NCBI GenBank assembly: GCA_958430865.1
Contig: CAUDNR010004323.1
Span: 68,391-132,390, forward strand
DNA from: Entrophospora sp. SA101
Taxonomy: Eukaryota > Glomeromycota > Glomeromycetes > Entrophosporales > Entrophosporaceae
DNA: 64,000 bases
Reading direction: 5' to 3'
Shown: positions 36,430-48,906 of the stretch, one piece after another
Layout of the letters: each line of letters begins with the position of its first letter
How positions within the stretch are numbered: position 1 is the first letter of the stretch
Notes under the pieces: model-generated
Told to the model about the DNA's origin: nothing
Database searches by the model: none
What the model saw: the letters and a program-made list of their open reading frames with translations, nothing else
Made by a program: the position numbers and the translations under genes

Positions 36430-37605
36430 TTAGCTTTCATTCTGGGATGAAAACTTGCAAACTGATGTTGACTAATCACTGTGCCAAAGTCAACGGGATG
36501 TCTTTTAAAAAGACTAACTCTTGGGGTTCATGCATGGGTTACAGTTGATCCAATTAAACCAATAAATACCTTAGGATTAAATCGTATCCCTCTTTTACCA
36601 GACGGCGTATGCAAGAGTTCTACAGCTTCATTATCATCATCATCTAAAAATGAGAATGTGGCTTCTTCAACTTCATCATCTTCTAAAAACCAAAATAAAA
36701 AAAATTCCAATACTTGTGTGAAAATTATATCAATTAAAGACCTTGATCTCAAATGAGTTCTTGATACTCATTAGAGAAACATCAACGATGATGATCCTAT
36801 TGAATGATTATAATTCAAGTATTACAGCAAAAAAATGAATTTTTAAATTAAAACCTAATCTAAAAAAGACCAATTACAGCCAATTGTCGTTGGATCAATA
36901 GATTGGTGAAGAATAAAAAGGTGATTATTCATTCTTCAAAAGGCATTAAATCAACTGAGAAAATACCTGAAATAAAATATGACTGTCGCCTCACCATAAA
37001 TCATCTTGGTGAATTCTACTTGAGCCAATTGAAATTAAGGCTGATAACTAAGGCCCTAAATTTTCGGTGGCTGCTGGCATCATTTCTTTTGATCTAGGAG
37101 TGGGGACCCTCATGACTGAATATAACCCAAAATGGTGAAGGTTATAAATGGGAAAACAAAAAAGTAGATCAGATCACTTATGATAGAGTACAGATGAAGG
37201 AAATTCTATTCTATTCGTGGTAAAAACAAATGAGCGCAAAAGATGTAAGCTCCATTGATGCATGCAAGAAAATTCATAATCTTGTGGTTTAATGTTATCG
37301 AAAATTTGCAAAATGAAAGTTTTAGAAAAACCCAATCCAAAAACTGCGAGACAAATGTTGAACTGGTGGCACATTACCATTTTCGTCAATATTTTCTCCA
37401 TAAATCCTGCAAGTAAGTGAGTGTGGATGTTGTGGAATCATCAAACAAAATCTAGGACCTATAAATGTACATTTTGCAATTCCACAATTGATAGAGATGT
37501 AAATGGAGCCTTTAATATACTTTTAAAGTATACTAACTACTATTTACGGAAATACAACAAGAGTGGTTCGCGACGTGGGGCTTATACCCGAAACACCTCG
37601 TTGTA
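36430..37605 (+). pseudogene. Fanzor (eukaryotic TnpB/OMEGA nuclease) pseudogene
   Basis: The parts appear in the order expected for TnpB/Fanzor RNA-guided nucleases but in changing frames. About 36940-37010 encodes the pre-RuvC signature KSTEKIPEIKYDCRLTINHL, then GEFYL. A frame change follows to PIEIKADN and, at 37080-37125, the RuvC-I block SFDLGVGTLMTEYNP with its Asp codon at 37091-37093. A TGA stop follows soon after. About 37345-37380 encodes TARQMLNWWH, the conserved helix ahead of the zinc ribbon. At 37420 the first CxxC-type knuckle (ECGCCG) is in one frame, while the second knuckle and RuvC-III (TYKCTFCNS, IDRDVNGAFNILLK; Asp at 37490 and 37496) are in another. At least three frameshifts and several stops rule out a functional nuclease. 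The Ser-rich ORF at 36481-36756 may be its degraded N-terminus. No terminal repeats were identified. Confidence 0.82.
37565..37605 (+). other. Hairpin overlapping the Fanzor 3' end (candidate guide-scaffold relic)
   Basis: Nested pairings are CGA 37571-37573 with TCG 37598-37600, GTG 75-77 with CAC 94-96, and GGG 78-80 with CCC 87-89, closing a six-base loop. One C-C mismatch and a GAAA bulge interrupt the stem. In TnpB and Fanzor loci the guide (omega) RNA scaffold overlaps the 3' end of the nuclease ORF. Position and structure fit that, but function is unproven and the gene is dead. Confidence 0.3.
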
Positions 37606-38340
37606 AGCTGTCTATGTAGGACTTGTGCTTATAGAGGTTCAATGAAGAAGTTAATAGGATTTTTAATTAATTTTTAATTACCCAAACTTAAAAATCACAC
37701 CCACATGGCGTTAAAACAATTCTGTTATGTCATCCATCATCGTTCAATCCGCCTCTCTATATTTACGTAATAGTAAAATTGCATTATTTTCATGAGACTT
37801 TTTTAAAAAAAAAATTTGATTTGTAAATAAAATAATTTAAAATAATTACTTTTTTGGACTTATTATATACTTATTTTTTTTAAAAAAAAAAAAAATGACT
37901 AGTGTATTATGTATGTCCCTGTATTTTAGGATAATTATATACCCAGAAACACCTGAGAAAAAAATTTTACTCGAATTCCTTTAACAAAAAAAACAAACAA
38001 TTCCAACAATACACTTTTGCCTTCACTTTCATTCTCTTACCTTTTATAATCAACAAATACCAATACTGAGAATAATAATCCATGTCAAATGATCAATTGA
38101 TATTTGGACGCTTTCGAAATAAAATAATACCTCGTGACGTCATAATTACTTTAGTTTGGTGTAACCACTACTATATTGAGCTTGATTACATTAAAAAAAA
38201 TAGTTTAAAAAAAGAGACAATTATTTTTTTTTGTTTATTATTGTTACCACAAAAAACTTATTTAATTATATAAAAATTTTTTTTTATTTGTTTATATAAT
38301 AATTCTTCTCTACATACGATATAATTAATTTTTCCTCTTT
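37606..38340. other. Spacer and probable promoter of the 38341 gene
   Basis: AT-rich, with A/T homopolymers and a CT-rich stretch around 38010-38045. The short ORF at 38082-38273 is not supported by any family feature. Confidence 0.5.
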
Positions 38341-38392
38341 ATGACTAATCCATACAACAACATTTCACCTCTTCTTGAAGAAGAGGTGAATA

Positions 38393-38424
<32 letters not shown>

Positions 38425-41400
38425 CATAATCATAATAATAATAATAATATCAATAGTGTTAACATTAATAAAAGAAATAATGCTGGTATACGAAATTTAG
38501 CAAATGTAAGAGACATTCAACAACATTCAACAACCATACCATCATTTGGTAAGAATAAAAATAATATCACCATTAACTCATTGCAATCATCAATCGTTGA
38601 TAATACATTAGAATCAAGTTCTGGAAGTTTAATTTTTACTAGTACAAATGACAGTGAAAATTACTTTACAACCTCAACTTCAAATACCACTATTACTAGT
38701 AGCTCTATCAATAATATTATAGAAAAAGATTCATTATTACCAAACCCATTTATTACAACTGTAACTACTGATAATAGTAATATTAATTATAATCCACAAA
38801 TTGAATCTCAAGAATTAGTAATCGTAAGTGATAATGATTTAGCAATAATAACAGCGACTGAATCACAATTAGAAAGTGTAGAAGTAACAAACTCACAGAA
38901 TATTAATCAAGACAAAGGAAAAGAATTAGGAATCCAAATTATAGAGCCTGATGATGATGATGATGATGATGATGAGGATGAATATGATGAATATTCAAAT
39001 TGGTTCAATGAGGTAAAATATTTTTTAAAAATGCAAATAATCTAGAAAAAAATATTTATTTTCCTTTTCTATGGCATAAAAAAAATTTCATCAGGTTGGT
39101 AATTCATTATTGCAAAGAAGTCAACTATTCGAAAGTTTGGCAATTGCAACTTCAAAAATGACATTTATAAAAGTTGAACCTGAAAGCGATGATGAAATTA
39201 CAACTCCTGCTACCCATGGCCATTTTTTAAGAAAAAGGTATGTCTCGCAAAAAATAAATATTTGTAGTTATTTATTTATTCTGTGAACTAATTTATTTAT
39301 TATTATTTTTTTCTAAACATAACTACTTGAAAAGAACCAAGCGTATCAGTTATCCAAAGGATTATCCAAGTAATAGTACTGGTAATAGACGTTCAAAAGC
39401 ACGTAAATTGAGACAAAAAAATAAACATCGTCAAACGTTACAACAATCTGTTAATGAAAATGATGCAGATGATGATGAAAGTATAAATAATATTGATGAA
39501 TTGTCCCAATACGAAGATAATGTTGATAATGTAACTGATAATAATGATGACGGTGATAATATTGATAATGATGGTAATGATTATGACAATAATAATCAAC
39601 AACAGGAAACTGCAGATGCTCAACTTGTTAGGCACGATCTACGTTCTCGGAAAGTATTAGATAAACAATCGAATAAACAAATATCGGTTCCCAGAACTCC
39701 ACCTAGAAAATCTACTAATAAAAAGTTACCACAAAAATCACCCGCCATTTCAAAACAAACCAATCCAAGAGCACCAACTACACCAGTTACTAAAACAAAA
39801 CCTAGCCCAAAAACTCCAAAACCAAACCCCCAAAAAAATAAACGTAAAAATAATGAGGATCGAGAATGGCGTCCTGATAGTGAGTCAGATCCTGAAAATT
39901 TGTCTGATCAAGGGTCTACTGCTGGCCCTAAATCTACTCTTAAGACTCAAACAAGAACCACATCGACTACTACTTCAAAATCCGTTACTGCTAAACAATC
40001 AACCCCTTCAGTAAATCTAAGACCTTCAAACCCAATAAGAACTCCACGTAATAATAATTCTGCCACTACCACTACCACTTCTAGTAAAACTAGAAAATCT
40101 TCATTACCATCTAAGGGAACTCAAAAAGCTAATCAATTATCAAAAGATAATGGAGGTACAAAGAGGGGGACTCGCGTAAAAAGAAAAGAAATTGTCAATA
40201 AAGAGTTGTCTGGGGTTGATAATAATGATATAGAAAAAATTGAAATTGAACAACAATTTTCTATTACTAGTGATACTAATACCATGGAATTAGTTGATGC
40301 CGAAGCTTATGATTCACCAGAAGCATCACTTCCAAAATCACCTACCACTACCAGAAAAACTAGTACATCAAGCCCAGAACGTCTTATTAAATCTAGAAGA
40401 AGATCAACTGTTGTTATCAGTCCCCCAAAACGCCGAAACAAACCTATTAATAAGACTAAGAATAATAATGATACAAGCATTTTTGAACAAAATATTGTTA
40501 CTACTGCACAAGATGAGCTAGACAATAATGAATTCGAAGAAGAAAAGGAGACAATACCAGTCGAATCACCACAAGATAATGTCACTCCAAAAAAATCAAG
40601 AATGGCTGCTACTAAGAAAAGTGTTGTTAGTACTAGAAGTAGTCTTAGAAATAGAAGTAATCTTAGAAATAGAGATAGTAGTACTAAAATCACAACTGTT
40701 GCTACCACCACTGTTAGAGGCAGTAATAAAGGTGTTCGTAGTAGACGAGGTGGTAAAACCAAAAGTAATATTAATACTACTACTGAGGTTGCTGTTATAC
40801 CAAATAAAGAAACTCAAATCGAGCAAACGACATCATCACCATCACAATCTGATTATGATGATTATGATGTTGTAAAAATTTCAGCAGAAAATCCAAATGC
40901 ATTAACAAATGTTATTAAAAGTGTTCGTCGTGGACGAGGTGGTAAAACCAAAGGTAATATTGATAGTACTACTGAGGTTGCCGTTATACCAAATAACGAA
41001 ACTCAAATCGAGCAAACTACACCATCATCATCACAATCTGACTACGATGATCCCGATGTTGTAAAAATTTCAGCAGAGAACCCAGATGCATTAGCAGGCG
41101 CTATTCGTGCCTTAACTTTTCAAAATTATGATATTGTGCACACTTCAGCAAACATTATACCAATAATTCAACCACAAACCACCTCTATTCCACGATCTAT
41201 ACGTGTAAAACCATCGCCATCATCGTCGTTGTCGTCATCGCCGCCATCCACTATAAAATCGAATAGACCTAAAACTTCACCATCACCAAATGTAAACTCT
41301 TCGGCATGGGATGATAATCATTGGCAAATTTTGAAATATACTTACTTAGAAATTAGAAATAATTATATTGAAAAGGGTAAAAGTGGAATCCATAATGAAG

Positions 41401-42179
41401 ATGTATATAAGGAAGTTATCAAAAGTTTTCTAAATATTAGACCTCAATTTGAGGAGTATGTAATCTTTTCCTAAAATAAGTAATAATTAATTAGTTAGTT
41501 AAAATAAAATCCTAAATTTTTTTCTTTTTAATTAAATCTAGATCTGAAATTCGAGTACGAATGATAGCGTTAGAAACTGTAGAAATTGAAAAACAAGGAA
41601 AAAGAAATACTGAAAGAAGAGGAAGTATAGAAAGTAGTAGCTCGAAAAATAGTAGATTTAGTGCAACTCGATATAATTCCGCATATTCAAATATGCGTAA
41701 CACGCACAACAATCCACGTAAACGTAAAAAAATTGTTAAAGCCGATCTAACTGAAGATGATGTAAGTTACGTTTATAAACCATTATTCTATTTTTTTTTT
41801 TTTTTTATTTAAAATAAATAATCGATAATCATATACTTTTTCAAAAAAGGATTTGGATGATAATAGTGAAGTTATGGCTGAAGGCAGTAAACGTCGACGT
41901 GGATTGGATTCGGATTCTATTTCCGATGTTAATACAACAGGACAAAATACTCCACCTAGGGCTAAATTTTCAAGTTTATTTGGATGGTTCGGAAAACGGA
42001 CTACTGATAATGCTTCACAAATATCTGCTTCTGATATTGCTGCTGAACAAAATGAAAAAGTTATAGATGACAATGAAGAAGTATATGATAACAATATTGA
42101 GGATAATGATAATGATAATTATGCAAGAGAGTATGAACAGTCTTCAAAATCACTTCTAAGTTGGTTACGGCTTAATTAA
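38341..42179 (+). CDS. Large disordered, basic, probably nuclear protein with a C-terminal helical domain
   Basis: Five exons (38341-39012, 39095-39237, 39335-41455, 41542-41761, 41850-42179) join to 1161 residues. The N-terminus has Asn runs. An acidic stretch (residues about 205-220) precedes a conserved-looking block, NSLLQRSQLFESLAIATSKM. The long middle is Ser/Thr/Pro/Lys/Arg-rich with many SP/TP sites (RTPPRKS, KTPKPNP, SPPKRR) and basic clusters, as in chromatin or cell-cycle-regulated proteins. Residues about 740-865 are a 63-residue tandem duplication. The only compact domain is near the C-terminus (WDDNHWQILKYTYLEIRNNY; VIKSFLNIRPQFEESEIRVR), followed by SLFGWFGKR and SLLSWLRLN, short amphipathic motifs. 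Fungal proteins with a W-x-x-x-H-W start and an R-x-R-x-x-A-L-E end exist, but I cannot name the family. All introns are phase-consistent. Confidence 0.78.
40744..41121 (+). repeat. 189-bp tandem duplication inside the coding exon
   Basis: GACGAGGTGGTAAAACCAAA occurs at 40744 and again at 40933, exactly 189 bp (63 codons) later. Both copies continue with ACTGAGGTTGC, GAAACTCAAATCGAGCAAAC, CAATCTGA and GTTGTAAAAATTTCAGCAGA. The frame is preserved. Divergence between the copies is modest, so the duplication is fairly recent. Confidence 0.9.
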
Positions 42180-42857
42180 GATTATTTTTCTTCTAATTAT
42201 CATCGTTGATGTAAATATATATAACTTTACAATTCTGGTTTTGGCTAATTTAATTCTTATTTTTGGATTGGTTTAATTTATAAAATCCCAATTTTGCATT
42301 TATATATATAATATACAATATCTTTATTTTATCATTACTATAATAATATTCCTTTGCATACATAATTTTTGTATATTTATTTTAAATTTCTTTTCAACTG
42401 TTTTATTATATAAATATATATAGAATTTATTAATTATTATTTAGCATTTTTTAATTTCCATTTTATGTATAATATATATATATATACGTATTATATACAT
42501 ATTCAATATAAAAAATATATTCTTTAACAAGTACATAATATGTATCATAAAAGATCATAAAGATCATAAAATAAGAAAAATAAGAATCGATATTGCTGTA
42601 TTTTTAATATTAATATGAGAATTAGGTTTTTATTTTTAATAATAAACTTAATTTTAAACATTTGTTGTTGGTTCTTCTTTCTTTTTCAAAATTGGCGCAC
42701 ATTTAATAAAACAATGCCTATTCTTTTTTTTTATAATAGCCTATTATTATAATTACAGATATATATATATATATTTTAAAAAAAGGATTACATATTAAAA
42801 GGAAAAAAAATTTCTAAAGAACACTAAATCCAATATTATTATTACATAAAAATTCTA
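42180..42857. other. Tail-to-tail intergenic region
   Basis: Very AT-rich spacer between the convergent 38341-42179 gene and MSH6, with TA dinucleotide runs near 42470-42490 and 42760-42775. It presumably holds both polyadenylation regions. No gene was seen. Confidence 0.6.
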
Positions 42858-45800
42858 CTACTTTTTTATGCTGCGAATTATTGCCTTTAAGATTCTAGTT
42901 TCTCTCTTTTCTTTTTCATGTTCTGTTTGATTATCCATCGCCCTATCACCAACATCTGAAATATCGGATTTTACTTTTTGAATTGATCTTAACAAATATA
43001 CAAAATCACTTTGAGTGGATAATTGTATATTTGAACCATTAGCCGTCAATGTATTATTAAGCTTCGAAGATTCTTCAAATTTTCTGGCAATAACTTCTGC
43101 ACTTTCCACAATCTGACTTGGAATTCCTGCCATACTAGCAACATTCATTCCGTATGATTTTGGACATACACCAGGAACAAGCTTATAAAGAAAAGTGACT
43201 TCCCTAAGTTTTTGATCCATATGACAGCTCATATGCTTAAGAGCAATATTTGGATTATTGGAAAATTCTTTGGTTAGCATTCCATAATGAGTAGAAAATA
43301 ATCCCAAGCAACCAATATATGTGGCCAAATAATGTAAAACAGAATAGGCAATGGCATATCCATCAAATGTAGAAGTACCACGACCCAATTCGTCCAATAT
43401 AACCATAGATCTTGGGGTGGCTTCATGCAGAATTCTTGAAGTTTCACTTAACTCTACCATAAATGTACTTTGCCCTGCTAAAATATTATCATTGGCCCCA
43501 ATACGCGTATAAATCCTATCGAAAGGCGTCAATAAGCATCTTCTTGCAGGAACATAACATCCAAGTTGTGCCATAATGATAGCTATACAATTCTAAAAAA
43601 ATATAATATAATCATAGTAGTAGTAATAGAGGGAGGTAGTAGAGGTAGTTGACATAGTTAGTTATAATAAATACCCTTTTAATAATAAAACCAAAAATAA
43701 TAATAATATACAAACCTGACGTAAAAGAGTTGATTTACCACCCATGTTAGGACCTGTTAATAGAATTATATTTGGTTCTTTACCTCCAAGATAAGTATCA
43801 TTGGGTATGAAATCATTTGCAACACTTTATTTTTAATATAAAATAAATAAATATAAATATAAAATCCTGTAAAAATTTGATTCTTTTTTTTTAAACCAGA
43901 TTCTAATTCTAAATAAATGATAATCATCATACCCTGTCATTACACAAGGATGTCTCAATTCTTCAAATTCTAATACACTTGGGCCTTCTTTGATAAATCG
44001 AGGACGACATCTAGGTTCTATATAAAATAACAAAACATCATTTGAAAATTTTAAATAGGCATAAAATTAATTTCAGGGTCAAAAAACTAAGAATTATATA
44101 TTACCGCCTAATGCCAATGAACTTTTAACCAAGCTTAATAAACAATCAGTTTCCGCAACGATTTTAACAGAGAGCAACCAATCTTGATAATTTATGTCAA
44201 ATTTTTCGTAAAACTTCCCTTGTAAAGATTTAAGGATATTAGATTTATATTCTAAAGTCTCTTGAAAACTTCTAATAAGCTTTTGCAGATCTGCATTCCA
44301 ATAACGACATACTTTCTAGAAATTTAATAAACATTCAATATCAACAATATATAAAACTGGTCAACATTTAATTAGATAACTATAATTTACCTGAGTACGT
44401 GAAAGTCTTTGCCAATCATTTGGTACTTGAATATTATTTGGTACCTCAATTTGATAAATTTCTTTGCCAACATTTTTGTAAACAAGTTTATCACATCTAT
44501 TTTCATTTTATAAAAAAAAATATTATAAATATATATCTTCAAATTCAACTTAATTTATAGAAATGCCTGTCCAATTTACCCTAATTTCTTTTTCATGGCT
44601 GACAAGTGATCAGCCAATTGATTTTCAATCTTTTTCAATACTTCATTGATCCTATCAAATTCTGCGTCAATTCCTTTAGCTGGTATTAATTCACCTATAT
44701 ACAATTTAACAAGAGAATTAAATTCACAAATTTAATTAGAATCATGGACTATATAAATCAAATATATGTGCATAATATACGTGTTATTGTTATTATTGTT
44801 ACAATTTAATAATACCTTTTTCGCTAGCAGTTTTATAATCAAATGCATCCATAAAATATGAAAGTTCTGAATTTAAATCTGGCAATTTGTTCATTAACTG
44901 AATTAATTTAACAGAACTAAAATCATTAACAAGGCTGCGTAATTCGTCCATGGTTTTCTATATAAATTTAATTAAAAAAAAAATTACAATTACATATAAT
45001 ATATCATTTATAATTAGATCTTTGTAATAGATTTTTCATTTTTTTACTTCAGAAATAACACAAACCGCTAATTTCTCAAAAGATTCCAATACAATTACAA
45101 ATTCTTTCACTCTACATGACTTTGCGTGTATTCGGCTAATCAAACGTTCGAGATCAGGAAATTTAGAAAAGTTTTCATAAAATATATCGCCAAAGCCATG
45201 AGTTTTCATCAATTCTTCAACAGTATCAAGGCGTTCATTAATTCTATCAACTGAAAGAAGTGGATGACACAACCATTGTTTGAAAGTACGTTTACCTATT
45301 ACATTATAAATTAAAATAATAATAATAATATAAATTAATAATATATATACATTATAGTATATTTGAGTCTAATGATTGTTCTTATAATGAATAAAGGAAA
45401 TTACCAAATGATGTGACACAATGATTCAGCAAATTAAAAACAGTTCCTTTATCACTTCCATCCATATTATTTTCAAAAATTTCAAGATTGGCAAGAGTTT
45501 GTCCATCAAGTATAAGTGACGTAGCATGACGAATTGGGTCATAATTGTGAAAATTTTTAACTGATATAAGTTCTTTATCCAGCTTTAACTAAATATTGTT
45601 CATTGTAATAAAATTATTATTAATACATTTGATATAATTAAATTTTTAAATTTAATTATTTATGTATGTGCATATTGACATATTTGCTTACCAAACGCAA
45701 GTACCAAATAAGACCTATTTAATTTAGTAAAGAATCAATAAATGTGAAAATTTAAGAAATACTTTTTAAATCAACAAAAAAAAATCAACCTTACCACCAA

Positions 45801-48644
45801 ATGCAGATAATAACAAAGGTTTTCCACAAGCTTCTTGAATAACTTTTGGCCAATTTTCTTTAATTTAAATTAAAAAAAAATCTTTTCGAATCAAAATAAT
45901 TATGTGATTAATATTAATTAGATATAATACATACTCATATCGTAACAATTTTCTACGGTGGAATAATCAATTTCCATATTATTTTCATCATCCTCTTCAT
46001 TATCACTCAAAGTATTTTGAGGTTTGTTGACAAAGTAACGTGACAATCTTAACTCATCTAAGGTTTTAGAATCATCCCAGAATTCCTTTCCAGGAATCAA
46101 GGCATTCATTACTGGAGAATGAATACATGAGTTGATGATACGAAGTGAAGATTTACTGAGCATTTTCTAATATAGTGGGTACAGATGATTGTTTAGTTTT
46201 TATGTTTAAAGAACAGTAAATCTTATTAAAGAATTAAAAATTAAAATAAATAATAGATTAAATACTTTTTCATAAACAATTTCCTTTGGCTTAACTTGCA
46301 TGATCAATGTTTCAAAATGAGTTCGATCAATATCATCTTGGAATGACGTGAAATTAAATTCTGCAATTGAGGTATCAACAAAGCAAATTCCAAAGCTTGG
46401 AAGACTATTTTCAGTAGGACAATGTTCCTAAAATAAATATCTTATTAATAATAGTATAATATAAAATAAATGATTCAAACTTATAAGCAATCAAATTATT
46501 ATCGTTGCTACCTTAATTGACATACAATATGTTGACATATCATTGGTCAATAATCCACCATCTACAACAGTACCGGCAGTAAAAATTGACGTAAGTTGAC
46601 GACGAATTATTTTATCCTCCTGTAAATTATTATTTTTTTAATATACATATGTATATACACACACTATAACAATAATTTTCAGTTAATTTGCAAAAACTAC
46701 CTTGGTTTTGGTAGCCTTTTCTCTCATTTCCTTGCCAAGAGCAGTTTCCATTTGATCTACTTTAGCAACTTTATGACTAGATACAAAAAAATTTTCATAA
46801 TTATAAATAATGTGAGCATTAATTTATCCTCAATAAAAATTTTAAATAACTAACCTTTTAGCAATAAATTTTGCAGCCCAATGTTCAATTGATGCCTCAG
46901 GGACACCAACCATACACATATTGACACGTGTAGTTAGTTTCAAGTCAAATTCAGAATGACCTATAAGAGCATCACGTTCATATAATTCTATGGAAAGATT
47001 CGATTTAAAATATAAGTATACAAATTAATATAATCAATCAATTACAAATAATCCTCGGCACATAAAATTATTATTATTTACCATAAAATTTCCCTTTCTT
47101 AAAAAATACAATCTATTTATCCAAACAAAACAGAATATCATATGTTAGTTAAAGAAATTTGTTCAATCGATAAATAGATTGGGTTAATTGGTTTAAATAA
47201 TTGACTAATGAATAAGCTAATTTAACATGTCTACGATAAAATAAATATAAATAGCATACAGTATCCCAATGTTTGCATTTGATTTCCCAGAATTGTTTTT
47301 CAAATGGAGTAAATTTATCCCAAGCTTCTTTTGGTATGAATAACGAACGTGAATCATAATTAGGTGATCCTATTACACAGGAATCACAAATTGGTCAAAA
47401 TTGCACAACAATCTTTATAAAAAAGTAATAGATGAACTAAAAATCATACCTTCGAGATTTCCATTTGCATCGCGAACCTTCTCAAGCCAATCATATCTTT
47501 TATCTTCTTTCTAAATTTTTATCAATTGTTGAAAATAGTTAAAGGTATCAAAGTCTACAACTATTAAACAAATTTTGACAAAAATATCATAAACCATTAC
47601 CTTTTTTTTTTTGGTTCCTGATTCTGTTAAATCTAAATCGTTGTTATCAGTTGATACAAATGACTAATTTTTTAAAAAAGTAAAAATAAATTTTTTAAAC
47701 TATTTATTTCATTGCCATATGCTAAGTAGATTAAATTCTTTATCAAACCTTAAATTTCTTGCTTAATGGTTTGTATTTAGGTGGTTTCTTTTGATTTTTT
47801 CTAATCACTTTCTTATAATTGCTTGGGGATTCTTCGCCGTCATCATTTTCATAATCGTTATCTATTGGCATTTAAATAACCTTTTAATGAAATTTTTATT
47901 TTGAAAGATCAGATGATGCTAATTAAATAACTATAAAGTACCATTATCATCGTCGCTGCTTTTTTCAAGTGTGTCATCAATAAAGCCTTCCATGTATTCA
48001 TCTTCATCCTCTTCATCATTTTTATTATTGGCTTTTCTAGATTTTTTACGCTGGGAAATTGTTTTATTTTTTACTAATGTTTGAGATAAAATCTTTAGCT
48101 TTAGAAATTAGAACAAATAATATGTGATTAATAATTTAATAAAATGCAATCATACAAGGTGATTCAATAAAGTTTATATCATTTTCATCTTCGTTATCCT
48201 CTTCGCCAGATGAAAAAATAAGTCTTCGTTTAAAAGCTTTACTATTTCTCTATATAAAAAAAAAACGTGAATAAATTTATCTCAATACAATACATCAATG
48301 CATCAATTTTATTATCTATAAAAAATAATAATAACCCTCAAAATTCTATTTCCTAATACAGGCGTATCAAGTTCTAAGCCTTCCAGCTCGCCGCTACTAC
48401 CCTCTTTCTCTTCAGCTTCTTGCATAAAAACTTCTGCGCCTTTCTTAACTGCCCTTGATTTCATTGACTTTGGAGTCATGGGGTCATCAGACAGTTTTGT
48501 GTCGTCTGATAGCTTATTATAATCTTGAGTCTCGGAATCAGTAGCTGGAGAAGGCAGCTCCTTCTTGATAAAGGACCAAAGAGAAGTTTGAGTACCTTTA
48601 ACTGGAGTAACGAACTTTTTAGAATTCTTAGTTTGCTGTGGCAT
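42858..48644 (-). CDS. DNA mismatch repair protein MSH6
   Basis: About 24 exons run from ATG 48644 to stop 42858. The first 15-25 residues contain a PCNA-interacting box, QTSLWSFI. An acidic/basic tether follows ([21 protein letters not shown]). MutS domain I holds the mismatch-reading motif K-F-Y-E (46980-47112), with F and E as required for mispair stacking. Next come [17 protein letters not shown], the connector and core domains ([29 protein letters not shown]), the clamp, and the ATPase. Walker A is [14 protein letters not shown] (about 43717-43765) and Walker B is [13 protein letters not shown] (about 43365-43405), followed by STHYG. The protein pairs with MSH2 as MutS-alpha in the nucleus. 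Two micro-exons (31 nt at 47082-47112; 23 nt at 45692-45714) splice in frame. One junction near the N-terminus (48156 to about 48055) does not join in frame with GT-AG, so that boundary is uncertain or contains an indel. Confidence 0.93.
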
Positions 48645-48906
48645 ATTTACATATACAAGTATGCAACAAATTTTATATGTTTGATATTTATTTTATCAAA
48701 AAAATAATAAAAAGTAAAAAAGACGTGTTAATTCGCGTTCTGAATTAAAATGGTGGAACAGTAAAGAGTTTGACGAAAAGATTATTTTGAGTGAATGAAC
48801 ATCTAGCAGTCATGTGACATCAAGCATTATTAATTCTTCCCTTAATTCTTTAGTATTTATTTGATTACAAAAATTAAGGAAATAATTTATTTTTAAAAAT
48901 AATTAA

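Noticed and set aside
37171..37401. Minus-strand 75-codon ORF
   Set aside because: Shadow of the Fanzor pseudogene on the plus strand, with no independent support.
40307..40762. 151-codon minus-strand Leu/Val-rich ORF
   Set aside because: Opposite-strand shadow of the Ser/Thr/Asn-rich coding exon 39335-41455.
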